A stretch of DNA of 64,000 nt from G963676655 sp963676655 (GTDB lineage Bacteria; Verrucomicrobiota; Lentisphaeria; Victivallales; Victivallaceae): NCBI GenBank assembly GCA_963676655.2, contig CAXXKX010000003.1, forward strand, positions 4,650,001 to 4,714,000, read 5' to 3'. Positions 26,650 through 35,599 of the stretch are shown one piece after another. Within the stretch, counting starts at the first letter, position 1. Each line of letters begins with the position of its first letter. Position numbers and translations under genes: made by a program. Below the pieces are notes generated by a model. That model saw nothing but the letters and a program-made list of their open reading frames with translations, was not told where the DNA came from and did no database searches.

Positions 26650-26734
26650 GCTCGAGTGGCGGAATTGGCAGACGCGCATGGTTGAGGGCCATGTGGAGTA
26701 ATCCGTGGGGGTTCAAATCCCCCCTCGAGCACCA
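26650..26734 (+). tRNA. tRNA-Leu (GAG)
   Basis: A cloverleaf with acceptor stem GCTCGAG/CTCGAGC, anticodon loop TTGAGGG giving anticodon GAG, a long variable arm (type II tRNA), a T-arm with GTTCAAATC, and an encoded CCA end. It reads CUC/CUU leucine codons. It is 25 bases before tRNA-Thr. Confidence 0.96.
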
Positions 26735-26759
26735 TAAAATTTGGCTGACAGGCTCAGAT

Positions 26760-26835
<76 letters not shown>

Positions 26836-26942
26836 GTTTTCACCTAGATGGTGAAGGCAGGGAGTTTGATAAGATAAAAAAACTTAAATCGTAAAAGTAT
26901 AGAAACCCAAAACTGGCAACTGATAAATATCAGGAGGAAAAA

Positions 26943-28139
26943 ATGGCCAAAGAAACCTTTGCAAGAACGAAGCCGCACGTCAACATCGGTACTATCGGAC
27001 ACGTTGACCACGGTAAAACCACGCTGACCGCCGCCATTACCATGGTGCAGTCTAGAAAATTTGGTGGCACAGTCAAAAATTATGATGAAATCGATAATGC
27101 ACCGGAAGAACGCGAACGCGGAATTACCATCAATACCGCTCACGTTGAATACGAGACCGAAACTCGTCACTATGCTCATGTTGACTGTCCTGGCCACGCT
27201 GACTATATCAAAAACATGATTACCGGTGCTGCTCAGATGGACGGCGCTATTCTGGTTATCGCCGCTTCTGACGGTCCGATGGCTCAGACTCGCGAACACG
27301 TTCTGCTGGCTCGTCAGGTAGGCGTACCTGCTCTGGTCGTTTTCCTGAACAAGGTTGACCAGGTAGACGATGAAGAGTTGATCGAACTGGTTGAAATGGA
27401 TGTTCGTGAACTTCTCGATACTTACGAGTTTCCTGGTGATGATACTCCGATAATCAAAGGTTCAGCTCTGAAAGCTGTAGAATCCGGCGGGGATCCTGAT
27501 TCCCCGGATTGCGCTTGCATTATCGAACTGATGGATGCGGTCGATACATTTATCCCGGAACCGGCTCGTGATGTTGATCAGCCGTTCCTGATGCCGGTTG
27601 AAGACGTATTCACCATTGAAGGTCGTGGTACTGTTGTTACCGGTCGTGTAGAACGCGGTATCATCAAAGTTGGTGAAGAAATTGCTATCGTCGGTATCAA
27701 AGATACTGCTAAAACCACCGTTACCGGTGTTGAAATGTTCCGCAAGCTGCTTGACGAAGGTCGTGCCGGTGACAATATTGGCTGTCTGCTTCGCGGTGTT
27801 AAGAAATCTGATGTACAGCGCGGTCAGGTTCTGGCTAAGCCCGGTACCATCACCCCGCACACCAAATTCACTGCTGAGATCTACGTTCTGAGCAAAGATG
27901 AAGGTGGTCGTCATACTCCGTTCTTCAATAACTATCGTCCGCAGTTCTACTTCCGTACAACTGACGTGACTGGTATCATCAGCCTGCCCGAGGGCACTGA
28001 AATGGTTATGCCTGGCGATAACACCAGCATCACTGTTGAATTGATTGCCCCGATTGCGATGGAAAAAGGTCTGCGTTTCGCTATCCGTGAAGGTGGACGT
28101 ACCGTTGCTTCCGGTCGTGTTGCTGATATTATTGAATAA
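26943..28139 (+). CDS. tuf: Elongation factor Tu
   Basis: A 398-residue GTPase that brings aminoacyl-tRNA to the ribosome. The P-loop GHVDHGKT is at 19-26, DCPGHADY and NKVD serve as G motifs, followed by the two beta-barrel domains ending in GGRTVASGRVADIIE. AGGAGGAA lies before the ATG. It sits between tRNA-Thr and rpmG/tRNA-Trp in the classical tufB-type operon. It is the only tuf copy in the window; none lies between fusA and rpsJ at 53.39 kb. Confidence 0.99.
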   Translation: MAKETFARTKPHVNIGTIGHVDHGKTTLTAAITMVQSRKFGGTVKNYDEIDNAPEERERGITINTAHVEYETETRHYAHVDCPGHADYIKNMITGAAQMDGAILVIAASDGPMAQTREHVLLARQVGVPALVVFLNKVDQVDDEELIELVEMDVRELLDTYEFPGDDTPIIKGSALKAVESGGDPDSPDCACIIELMDAVDTFIPEPARDVDQPFLMPVEDVFTIEGRGTVVTGRVERGIIKVGEEIAIVGIKDTAKTTVTGVEMFRKLLDEGRAGDNIGCLLRGVKKSDVQRGQVLAKPGTITPHTKFTAEIYVLSKDEGGRHTPFFNNYRPQFYFRTTDVTGIISLPEGTEMVMPGDNTSITVELIAPIAMEKGLRFAIREGGRTVASGRVADIIE

Positions 28140-28170
28140 TAGCTGAGCAATAATTGCAATAGATTATTGT

Positions 28171-28204
28171 CCTGAACGGCAGAAGATGCCGTTCAGGGCA
28201 TTTT
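28171..28204 (+). terminator. Strong hairpin after tuf
   Basis: A perfect 11-base stem CCTGAACGGCA/TGCCGTTCAGG with a 5-base loop is followed by GCATTTT. The U tract is short, so it is more likely a partial terminator or processing/stability hairpin than a full stop, which fits the need to transcribe rpmG and downstream genes. Confidence 0.65.
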
Positions 28205-28224
28205 ACCGAAAGAGAAGTGAAATT

Positions 28225-28374
28225 ATGCGCGAGATCATCACGCTGGAATGCACCGAGTGCAAGAGGCGCAATTACACAACAAAAAAAGAAAAGCGGAATA
28301 CCCCCGGCAGACTTGAAAAAAGCAAGTACTGCAAATTCGAACGCAAACATACTTTGCATCGGGAAACCCGTTAA
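28225..28374 (+). CDS. rpmG: 50S ribosomal protein L33
   Basis: A 49-residue large-subunit protein. It carries MREIITLECTECKRRNYTTKK and ends in KHTLHRETR. The start at 28225 matches the family; an upstream in-frame ATG at 28186 falls within the post-tuf hairpin. Three of the four zinc cysteines of the C+ form are kept (CTEC, then a single Cys in YCKFERKH, where a second is expected), so this looks like a degenerating zinc site. Its place between tuf and tRNA-Trp is usual. Confidence 0.95.
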   Translation: MREIITLECTECKRRNYTTKKEKRNTPGRLEKSKYCKFERKHTLHRETR

Positions 28375-28398
28375 CAGCAGTCGAAATTGAATTTATGC

Positions 28399-28475
28399 AG
28401 GAGTGTAGCTCAGTTGGCTAGAGCAGCGGTCTCCAAAACCGCAGGTCGTGAGTTCGAGCCTCACCGCTCCTGCCA
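28399..28475 (+). tRNA. tRNA-Trp (CCA)
   Basis: A cloverleaf with acceptor AGGAGTG/CGCTCCT (one G-T pair), anticodon loop CTCCAAA giving CCA, T-loop GTTCGAGCC, and encoded CCA end. It reads UGG. It is placed just before secE, as in many bacteria. Confidence 0.97.
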
Positions 28476-28502
28476 TATTTCATATAAGTATAAGAGGCTT
28501 AA

Positions 28503-28721
28503 ATGAGCAGGATAATTAAAGCGATAGGCGGCATCATCAAGGCAATCAAGCGTTTCACTCGTGATTGCATGGCCGAGTTAAAAAAATGTACCTGGCCTGA
28601 AAGGGATGTACTGGTCGAATCAACGTTACTGGTAATCGTGGTTATGGCTCTGCTGTCACTTTACGTTTTCCTGATTGATCAAGCAGGCCATTGGTTTATT
28701 CGCTTGATTACTGGTAGTTAA
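28503..28721 (+). CDS. secE: Preprotein translocase subunit SecE
   Basis: A 72-residue SecE of the short single-helix type. An amphipathic cytoplasmic part contains the conserved F-x-x-D-x-x-AELKKCTWPERD stretch, followed by one membrane helix (STLLVIVVMALLSLYVFLID). It clamps SecY in the SecYEG channel. It lies between tRNA-Trp and nusG in the standard order. Confidence 0.97.
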   Translation: MSRIIKAIGGIIKAIKRFTRDCMAELKKCTWPERDVLVESTLLVIVVMALLSLYVFLIDQAGHWFIRLITGS

Positions 28722-28750
28722 TTAATATTCTGTTCACAAGGAAAAGATTC

Positions 28751-29323
28751 ATGGAAGAACCGCAAAAAAAACAGGGGAAATGGTATGTTGTCCACACGTT
28801 GTCCGGACAGGAAAACCGGGTTCGTGACAGCATCCAGAAGCAGGTAACGCTTGAAGGCGGCAATCTCCCGGTGTATGAGGCATTCATCCCGACAGAGAAA
28901 GTATCTGAAATCCGCCAGGGAAGAAAGACCACAACCACCCGGAAATTTTTTCCCGGATATATTTTGGTCCGCATGGATCTCTATGATGAAAATAATAATA
29001 TAATTGAAGACGCCTGGTATTTTATCCGTAATCTCCAGGGCGTAATTGGCTTTATTGGCGGGAGCAACTATCCCACCGCACTAACCCCTCGCGAAGTTGA
29101 TGACTTAATGCGACAGGTCGGAGAAGGTCAGGATTCGTCGAAACCGAAAGTACAGTATGAAATCGGCGAAACTGTTCGCATCAAAGATGGTGCATTTGAG
29201 AACTTTGAGGGTACGATTGAGGAAATTGACGGAGAACGCGGCAAACTGAAACTGATGGTTTCAATCTTTGGTCGTTTCACTCCGGTTGAACTTGAATTCT
29301 GGCAGGTTGATCGGGACGTTTAA
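28751..29323 (+). CDS. nusG: Transcription termination/antitermination factor NusG
   Basis: A 190-residue factor. The NGN domain begins at KWYVVHTLSGQENRV and includes the FFPGYILVRM core. The C-terminal KOW domain reads VRIKDGAFENFEGTIEEID. It binds RNA polymerase and couples it to Rho or the ribosome. Standard neighbours: secE upstream and rplK downstream. Confidence 0.98.
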   Translation: MEEPQKKQGKWYVVHTLSGQENRVRDSIQKQVTLEGGNLPVYEAFIPTEKVSEIRQGRKTTTTRKFFPGYILVRMDLYDENNNIIEDAWYFIRNLQGVIGFIGGSNYPTALTPREVDDLMRQVGEGQDSSKPKVQYEIGETVRIKDGAFENFEGTIEEIDGERGKLKLMVSIFGRFTPVELEFWQVDRDV

Positions 29324-29418
29324 GAGCCCGACCAGGAATCAGCATAAACGAAAGGCCGACAATAACGGGAGGACGCCTGTCAATCCGCACCGCTTTTGTT
29401 GGGTAGGAGATCATTGCT

Positions 29419-29847
29419 ATGGCAAAGAAAGTCACTGGTGTAATCCGGCTGCAGATTCCTGCCGGGGCAGCCAATCCGGCACCGCCGGTTGGTCCCGCGT
29501 TGGGTCAGGCTGGGGTTAACATCATGGAATTCTGTAAGCAGTTTAATGCTGCTACACAGAGCCAGAGTGGTATGATCATCCCTGTGGTCATTACTGTTTA
29601 TCAGGACCGCTCCTTCACTTTTATCTGCAAATCACCACCGGCCGCTGTGTTGCTGAAAAAAGCAGCTGGCCTGGCTTCCGGAGCTAACACGCCCGGTCGC
29701 GAGGTTGTCGGCAAGGTAACGATTGCCCAGATTAAAGAGATCATTGAGATCAAGAAGGCTGACCTGAACGCACGGGATGAGGAAGCTGCGATCCAGTTGA
29801 TCGCGGGTACCGCTCGAAGCATGGGAATCGAGGTGGTTGATGAGTAA
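29419..29847 (+). CDS. rplK: 50S ribosomal protein L11
   Basis: A 142-residue protein of the GTPase-associated centre, with the family opening VTGVIRLQIPAGAANPAPPVGPALGQ and the C-terminal rRNA-binding domain ending in TARSMGIEVVDE. The 95-base gap after nusG is the usual leader where L1 autoregulation acts in other bacteria; no specific L1 site could be confirmed here. Confidence 0.98.
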   Translation: MAKKVTGVIRLQIPAGAANPAPPVGPALGQAGVNIMEFCKQFNAATQSQSGMIIPVVITVYQDRSFTFICKSPPAAVLLKKAAGLASGANTPGREVVGKVTIAQIKEIIEIKKADLNARDEEAAIQLIAGTARSMGIEVVDE

Positions 29848-29848
29848 A

Positions 29849-30544
29849 ATGAGCAAATTGAAAAAAGCTCAATTGGAATGCTTTGACAACCAGAAGAGGT
29901 ACAGCGTCTCTGAGGCGTTGGAGATTCTCAAAAAGATGCCGGCTATCAAATTTGATGCGACTGTTGAAGTTGCATTCAAGATGGGTATTGACCCGCGTAA
30001 ATCCGATCAGAACGTTCGTGGCGCGGTTTCTCTTCCCAAAGGTACCGGTAAATCAGTTTCAGTTGTAGTTATCGCCGCCGGCGCACAGGCTGATGAAGCC
30101 AAAGCCGCGGGTGCAGACTATGCTGGTTACGAAGATCTGATTGAAAAAATTAAAGGCGGCTGGCTGGACTTTGATGTCCTGATCGCCACTCCTGACGCGA
30201 TGAAGCAAGTTCGTCCCCTGGGTCGTGTACTCGGTCCCCGCGGACTTATGCCGAATCCGAAAACCGGAACTGTTACCGATGCGGTTGCAGATGCGGTTCA
30301 GGAAGCGAAAGCCGGTCGAGTCGAATATCGGGCTGACCGCGGCGCATGTATTCATGCCCCGTTTGGTAAATTGTCCTTTTCTGTTGAAGATTTGAAGGAA
30401 AACTTTGAAGCGATCCTGGTAGCTGTTCAAAAGGCTAAACCGGCAACGGCCAAGGGTGCGTATTTCATTAGTTGTACTTTTTCTTCGACTATCAGTCCCG
30501 GTGTAAAAGTTGACCTTAAAGATGCGATGAAGGTGCTGGCATGA
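29849..30544 (+). CDS. rplA: 50S ribosomal protein L1
   Basis: A 231-residue protein of the L1 stalk, with the signature LMPNPKTGTVT and the family start MSKLKKAQLE. I chose the ATG at 29849, directly after the rplK stop and 12 bases after GAGGTGG. An ATG at 29840 lies only three bases from that site and overlaps rplK. It probably represses the rplKA message as in other bacteria. Confidence 0.97.
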   Translation: MSKLKKAQLECFDNQKRYSVSEALEILKKMPAIKFDATVEVAFKMGIDPRKSDQNVRGAVSLPKGTGKSVSVVVIAAGAQADEAKAAGADYAGYEDLIEKIKGGWLDFDVLIATPDAMKQVRPLGRVLGPRGLMPNPKTGTVTDAVADAVQEAKAGRVEYRADRGACIHAPFGKLSFSVEDLKENFEAILVAVQKAKPATAKGAYFISCTFSSTISPGVKVDLKDAMKVLA

Positions 30545-31062
30545 GATCTGAAAAAACTATTCTTGTAGAATACATTGGCGGCATAATCGAAAACTCATCG
30601 TTTCTTTATTTCGTCAGCTATAAGGGGCTTTCTGTTGAGCAGTTTTCAGACTTCCGCAATAAGCTGGCGGATAATGGCGCCAAGTGCCATGTCCTGAAAA
30701 ACAGTCTTATTTGCAAAGCGGCCGAGAAGGTCAACGCAGATTCTCTGGCATCTTTTAAGATGACCGGGGATACCGCGGTTGTTTTCGGTCAGGGTGATCC
30801 TGGCTCGGTTGCTAAAGTCGTTGCTGATTTTGCTAAAACGAGTGAACCGGTTGTCGTCAAGGGTGGTTTCCTGGATAACGTTCTGTTGTCTGAAGCCGAC
30901 GTCAAAGCGATCTCCGATCTCCCGCCGCGTGAAATTCTGCTGGCTCAGTTGCTTGGTGTCCTCGAAGGACCGAAACGCAATTTGGTCACAGTACTCAACA
31001 ATGGTGTTGCTCAGATCGTTAACGTTCTGAATAACTATCAGAGTAAGCTTGAAGAAAATTGA
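30541..31062 (+). CDS. rplJ: 50S ribosomal protein L10
   Basis: A 173-residue base of the L7/L12 stalk. It starts in an ATGA overlap with the rplA stop, so there is no room for the long rplJ leader where L10 autoregulation occurs in enterobacteria. The C-terminal helix that carries L7/L12 dimers is present. Confidence 0.97.
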   Translation: MRSEKTILVEYIGGIIENSSFLYFVSYKGLSVEQFSDFRNKLADNGAKCHVLKNSLICKAAEKVNADSLASFKMTGDTAVVFGQGDPGSVAKVVADFAKTSEPVVVKGGFLDNVLLSEADVKAISDLPPREILLAQLLGVLEGPKRNLVTVLNNGVAQIVNVLNNYQSKLEEN

Positions 31063-31117
31063 TTATATTTTTTGCATTTAAATAAATAACCTAAAAAACA
31101 ATAAATGGAGACTGAAA

Positions 31118-31525
31118 ATGTCTGAAGAAGCTAAAGTTGAAGTTACTCCTGAAATGGAGAAATTCATCGAGTACATCGAAAACATGACTGTACTTGAACT
31201 GTCCAAGCTGGTCAAAGCTCTGGAAGATCGTCTTGGTGTTACCGCTGCTGCTCCGGTTGCTGCGATGGCTGCTATGCCTGCTGCCGGTGGCGAAGCCGCT
31301 GCTGAAGAAGAAAAGAGCGAATTTGATGTTGTTCTGGTCAGCTTCGGCGCCAACAAGATTCCGGTTATCAAAGAAGTTCGTGCCATCACTGGCCTGGGCC
31401 TCAAAGAAGCCAAAGAACTGGTTGAAGGTGCTCCTAAGGCCGTCAAAGAAGGCGCTGCCAAAGAGGAAGCCGAAGAAATCAAAGCTAAGCTGGAAGGCGC
31501 TGGCGCCACTGTTGAACTGAAGTAA
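31118..31525 (+). CDS. rplL: 50S ribosomal protein L7/L12
   Basis: A 135-residue stalk protein. An N-terminal dimerisation domain and Ala/Gly-rich hinge (AAMPAAGGEAAAEEEKSEFDVVL) lead to the C-terminal factor-binding domain (KIPVIKEVRAITGLGLKEAKELVEGAPKAVKEG). GGAG lies before the ATG. Two hairpins separate it from rpoB. Confidence 0.98.
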   Translation: MSEEAKVEVTPEMEKFIEYIENMTVLELSKLVKALEDRLGVTAAAPVAAMAAMPAAGGEAAAEEEKSEFDVVLVSFGANKIPVIKEVRAITGLGLKEAKELVEGAPKAVKEGAAKEEAEEIKAKLEGAGATVELK

Positions 31526-31543
31526 GCAGTTCCAAGCTGAAAA

Positions 31544-31590
31544 AACGGTGGGAAATGTTCTTTAAAATATTTCCTGCCGTTGTTTTGTTT
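31544..31590 (+). terminator. Attenuator-like hairpin between rplL and rpoB
   Basis: AACGG-TG-GGAAAT ... ATTTCC-TG-CCGTT forms an 11-pair stem with one internal loop, followed by GTTTTGTTTTT. It fits the partial terminator commonly found here, which lowers rpoBC expression relative to ribosomal genes. Confidence 0.75.
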
Positions 31591-31619
31591 TTCCGTCCCG
31601 GGGATGTCCCGGGCGGAAA
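31590..31619 (+). repeat. Second hairpin, CCCGGG-GATGT-CCCGGG family
   Basis: The stem TTTCCG-T-CCCGGG with CCCGGG-CGGAAA around a GATGT loop lies directly after the attenuator. Its core differs by one base from the palindrome at 59718-59738, so it may be a dispersed element inserted in the operon rather than a dedicated regulator. Confidence 0.65.
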
Positions 31620-31747
31620 TTATAATTAAATTTTGTATTTTTTGGACTGAAAATGGTTCAAAAATTTTTCTGTAAAGAGATAAATAAGATGTTAATTGTC
31701 TCTAGTATAGATTCGTCAGGTCGATTAAATTCAGGAAGGTGTAGTTT

Positions 31748-34700
31748 ATGACTGAACGTGTAAACTTCGGAAAACAGCAGGAAGTTCTGGATATTCCAGA
31801 TCTGATCGGCGTTCAGGTGGGATCCTATCGTAGCTTTCTTCAGATGGATGTCCCGCCGGCTGAACGTCAAAACGTTGGACTCCAGGAGGTTTTCAACGAG
31901 ATTTTTCCAATTGAAAGTTTTGACAAACAATTGGTAATTGAATTCGTTGACTATCAGGTCGGAATCCCGAGAAAGTCAACTGTTGATTGTGTAAAAGATG
32001 GTGATACTTATTGTTCGCCTCTGCATGTAAATTTTCTGCTGAAAAACAGCAGCCAAGAAGTCCCGGAACGTGTATTTTTGGGTGATATCCCGATTATGAC
32101 TGACCGCGGCACCTTTGTTTTCAATGGTGCGGAGCGGGTTATCATCAGCCAGCTTCATCGTTCGCCGGGGATTTGTTTTGAGCGCAGCAGCCACACCAGT
32201 GGCCGGACGCTTTATTCATACCGGATTATTCCGGACCGCGGTTCCTGGTTGGAAGTGCAGTTCGATATTAATGATATGATTTATATTTATCTTGATCGTC
32301 GTCGCCGTCGTCGTAAATTCCTGATAACCACCTTCCTGCGCGCAATCGGCTACGAATCGAACAAAGAAATCCTGAAAGCCGGCGGCAATGAAGTCAAATC
32401 CATGTCCGTCGCTTCCCTGTTGAAAGAAGACCTCAGTAATCTCTATTTTGCGGATGATGTTACCAATACCGCAGATCAGGTTATTATCGACGAACTTGTC
32501 AAACTGAACGAATCACATCTGCAGATGCTTCAGGAAGCTGGAGTGCAGAAAGTCGAAGTCGTTAAAGTTATCGAGGGCGGTGAGTATCTCATCGGCTGTC
32601 TGCGTAAAGATCCTTCCCGCAACACCGAAGAAGCCCTGAAAGAAATCTACCGCCGGATGCGTCCTGGTGATCCTCCAAACGTTCAGAACGCCAAACAGCT
32701 TATTAAGCGTTTGTTCTTCGATATCAAACGCTATGACCTTGGTATTGTCGGTCGTTTCAAAATAAATGAGCGTCTTGGTCTTGACCTGCCGCTTGAGGAT
32801 CGCACCCTGATGCCGAAGGACTTACTGCATGCTACGCTTGAGTTGATCGAATTGCGCAACACCGGCGGCCAGACCGACGATATTGACCATCTTGGCAGTC
32901 GCCGGGTTAAGACCGTTGGTGAACTGCTTCAGAATCACTGTCGGGTCGGCCTGCTTCGGACCGAGCGCCTGATCCGCGAACGGATGACTCTGATGAGTTC
33001 TGATGAAACTAATCTTTCTCCCAGTAAACTGATCAACCCGAAAGCTTTTTCAAGTGTTATCCGCGATTTCTTCGCGAGAAACCAGCTTTCCCAGTTTATG
33101 GATCAGACCAATCCGTTGAGTGAATTGACCAATAAGCGTCGTTTGAGCGCACTTGGGCCTGGTGGTTTGAGTCGTGAACGTGCCGGTTTTGAAGTTCGTG
33201 ACGTTCACTCCAGTCACTATGGCCGGATCTGCCCGATTGAAACTCCTGAAGGTCCGAACATTGGTCTTATCTCTTCAATGTCGTTGTATTCACGCATCAA
33301 CCGGATGGGGTTCCTTGAAACTCCATACCGGAAAGTCGTTAACTGCAAAGTTACTGATCAGATTGACTATTTGACCGCGGATAAAGAAGAGCAATTTGTT
33401 ATTGCTCAGGCTAATGCCCGGTTGAATGCCAAAGGCGGTTTTGTCGATGATACCGTAATGAGCCGCTTCCGCGGCGAGTCGGAAGAGCATCCTCGCGAAG
33501 AGGTACAATATATTGACGTTTCACCAAAACAGCTGGTTAGTGCCGCGGCCGGGATCATCCCGTTCCTGGAACACGACGATGCCAACCGTGCTTTGATGGG
33601 ATCGAACATGCAGCGCCAGGCGGTTCCGCTGGTAATAACCGAATCACCTCTGGTAGGGACCGGGCTTGAAGGCAAACTTGCCCGTGATTCCAGAGCGGTT
33701 GTTATGGCCGAAAAGGAAGGTGTCATTGCAGAGGTATCCTCAAACCGGATCGTTATCACTTCAGATGGCAAACCACTGAAAAAGACCAGTGATAAGCATC
33801 CGCAGAAATATGAATTGAACAAATTCCTTCGTTCAAATGCTGCGACATGTATCAATCAGCGCCCGATCGTCAGATCCGGCCTTGAAGTTAAAGCTGGCGA
33901 CGTTATTGCTGACGGAGCGTCAACCGAGAAGGGCGAACTTGCTCTCGGTAAAAACGTGGTTGTCGCGTTTATGCCGTGGAACGGTTACAACTTTGAGGAT
34001 GCTATTGTTGTCAGTGAACGTCTGGTTAAAGAAGATGTTTATACCAGCATCCATGTTGATGTGTTTGAAATAACCAGCCGGGAAACCAAGCTGGGACCGG
34101 AAGAAATTACCCGTGATATTCCGAATGTCAGTGATGAAGCACTGCGTCATCTCGGACCTGACGGTGTAGTTGTTCCTGGTGCTGAAGTCAGCCCTGGCGA
34201 TATTCTCGTTGGTAAGACTACACCGAAGAGCGAAACTGAACTTGCTCCGGAAGAGCGCTTGCTCCGGGCTATCTTCGGTGAAAAAGCTGCTGATGTCAAA
34301 GATTCTTCACTGGTGGTTCCGAGCGGTAAAGGCGGAATCGTTATGGACGTCCGGATGGAATATGCCAAAGATCCGAATCGTCAGACCATAACCAAACAGG
34401 AATTCAAACGTCAGACTAAGGTTGCAAAAGAACAATATAAGCAGACTTTCACCCGTTTGGTTGATGAGTTGACTGAGCGTTTGGCGGAGATCATGGAAAA
34501 GCAGAAACTGCCGCATCCGATTTATGATGACTCCTCCAGCCGTGAAAATGCAGTTTTGATCAGTTCTAACCGCCGAGTTACCATCAGCTCGATCAAGAAA
34601 CTTGCTTCCAAGCACAGTTCATGGCGGATGGATGACTGCAAAATGAGAGATGATATCAAAGCGATCATTGATGTCTATGTTCCGCAGTTCGACGAAGCCC

Positions 34701-35599
34701 AGAAGCTTTGGGATGAAGCCGTCGAGCAGTTGCAGAACGGTGAAAGTGTTGATCCGGGTATTATCAAGAAAGTCAAAGTATATGTTGCCTCTCAGCGTAA
34801 GCTGCAGGTTGGTGATAAGATGGCCGGTCGCCATGGTAATAAAGGTATCGTCGCCAAGATTGTTCCGGTCGAGGATATGCCTTATCTGCCTGATGGCACT
34901 CCGGTTGACATAGTTCTCAATCCGCTTGGCGTACCGTCCCGTATGAATGTCGGTCAGGTACTTGAAACTCACCTGGGTTGGGCCGCAAAAATGCTCGGTC
35001 TGAAAACCGCCACCCCGGTATTCGATGGTATTTCCGAAGGAGAAATCATTGATCTGATGGTTAAAGCCAATGAGCAGGTTGAGAAGGAAACCGGCACCAA
35101 TTACCATTGGGGATTTGAGCAGGACACCGCAAGTGGTGAATACAAATTTGACGGTAAAGTCGACCTTTACGATGGTCGTACCGGAGATAAATTTGATCAG
35201 CGCGTTATGGTCGGTCTGATCTATATGCTTAAACTCGACCACCTGGTCGCTAATAAAATACATGCCCGTGCGGTTGGTCCTTACTCGCTGGTAACTCAGC
35301 AGCCTCTTGGCGGTAAGGCTCAGCATGGCGGTCAGCGTTTCGGGGAAATGGAAGTGTGGGCGCTTGAAGCTTATGGCGCGGCTCACACCCTTCAGGAAAT
35401 GCTGACGGTTAAGAGTGACGATGTTTCCGGTCGTGCTCGAATTTATGAATCGATTGTCAAAGGACGTAATATCCTTGAAGCCAGTCGACCTGAATCATTC
35501 AACGTATTGATTAAAGAAATGCAAAGTCTCGGACTGGACATTCGTACGGTCAAAAAGTCCGGGATGAAACCACCATATGGAGGAACTACCCTTGATTGA
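31748..35599 (+). CDS. rpoB: DNA-directed RNA polymerase beta subunit
   Basis: A 1283-residue catalytic subunit. The protrusion and lobe domains (DRGTFVFNGAERVIISQLHRSPGICFE), the rifampicin-region landmarks FMDQTNPLSELTNKRRLSALGPGGL, the nucleotide-binding region GRHGNKG, and the C-terminal clamp segment GGKAQHGGQRFGEMEVWALEAYGA are all visible. Length is close to the usual. AGGTGTAG precedes the ATG. It overlaps rpoC by eight bases. Confidence 0.99.
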   Translation: MTERVNFGKQQEVLDIPDLIGVQVGSYRSFLQMDVPPAERQNVGLQEVFNEIFPIESFDKQLVIEFVDYQVGIPRKSTVDCVKDGDTYCSPLHVNFLLKNSSQEVPERVFLGDIPIMTDRGTFVFNGAERVIISQLHRSPGICFERSSHTSGRTLYSYRIIPDRGSWLEVQFDINDMIYIYLDRRRRRRKFLITTFLRAIGYESNKEILKAGGNEVKSMSVASLLKEDLSNLYFADDVTNTADQVIIDELVKLNESHLQMLQEAGVQKVEVVKVIEGGEYLIGCLRKDPSRNTEEALKEIYRRMRPGDPPNVQNAKQLIKRLFFDIKRYDLGIVGRFKINERLGLDLPLEDRTLMPKDLLHATLELIELRNTGGQTDDIDHLGSRRVKTVGELLQNHCRVGLLRTERLIRERMTLMSSDETNLSPSKLINPKAFSSVIRDFFARNQLSQFMDQTNPLSELTNKRRLSALGPGGLSRERAGFEVRDVHSSHYGRICPIETPEGPNIGLISSMSLYSRINRMGFLETPYRKVVNCKVTDQIDYLTADKEEQFVIAQANARLNAKGGFVDDTVMSRFRGESEEHPREEVQYIDVSPKQLVSAAAGIIPFLEHDDANRALMGSNMQRQAVPLVITESPLVGTGLEGKLARDSRAVVMAEKEGVIAEVSSNRIVITSDGKPLKKTSDKHPQKYELNKFLRSNAATCINQRPIVRSGLEVKAGDVIADGASTEKGELALGKNVVVAFMPWNGYNFEDAIVVSERLVKEDVYTSIHVDVFEITSRETKLGPEEITRDIPNVSDEALRHLGPDGVVVPGAEVSPGDILVGKTTPKSETELAPEERLLRAIFGEKAADVKDSSLVVPSGKGGIVMDVRMEYAKDPNRQTITKQEFKRQTKVAKEQYKQTFTRLVDELTERLAEIMEKQKLPHPIYDDSSSRENAVLISSNRRVTISSIKKLASKHSSWRMDDCKMRDDIKAIIDVYVPQFDEAQKLWDEAVEQLQNGESVDPGIIKKVKVYVASQRKLQVGDKMAGRHGNKGIVAKIVPVEDMPYLPDGTPVDIVLNPLGVPSRMNVGQVLETHLGWAAKMLGLKTATPVFDGISEGEIIDLMVKANEQVEKETGTNYHWGFEQDTASGEYKFDGKVDLYDGRTGDKFDQRVMVGLIYMLKLDHLVANKIHARAVGPYSLVTQQPLGGKAQHGGQRFGEMEVWALEAYGAAHTLQEMLTVKSDDVSGRARIYESIVKGRNILEASRPESFNVLIKEMQSLGLDIRTVKKSGMKPPYGGTTLD

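Noticed and set aside
34619..35386. A 255-codon frame antisense to rpoB
   Set aside because: It is an anti-frame of a conserved gene without domains; long shadow frames are expected in such genes.
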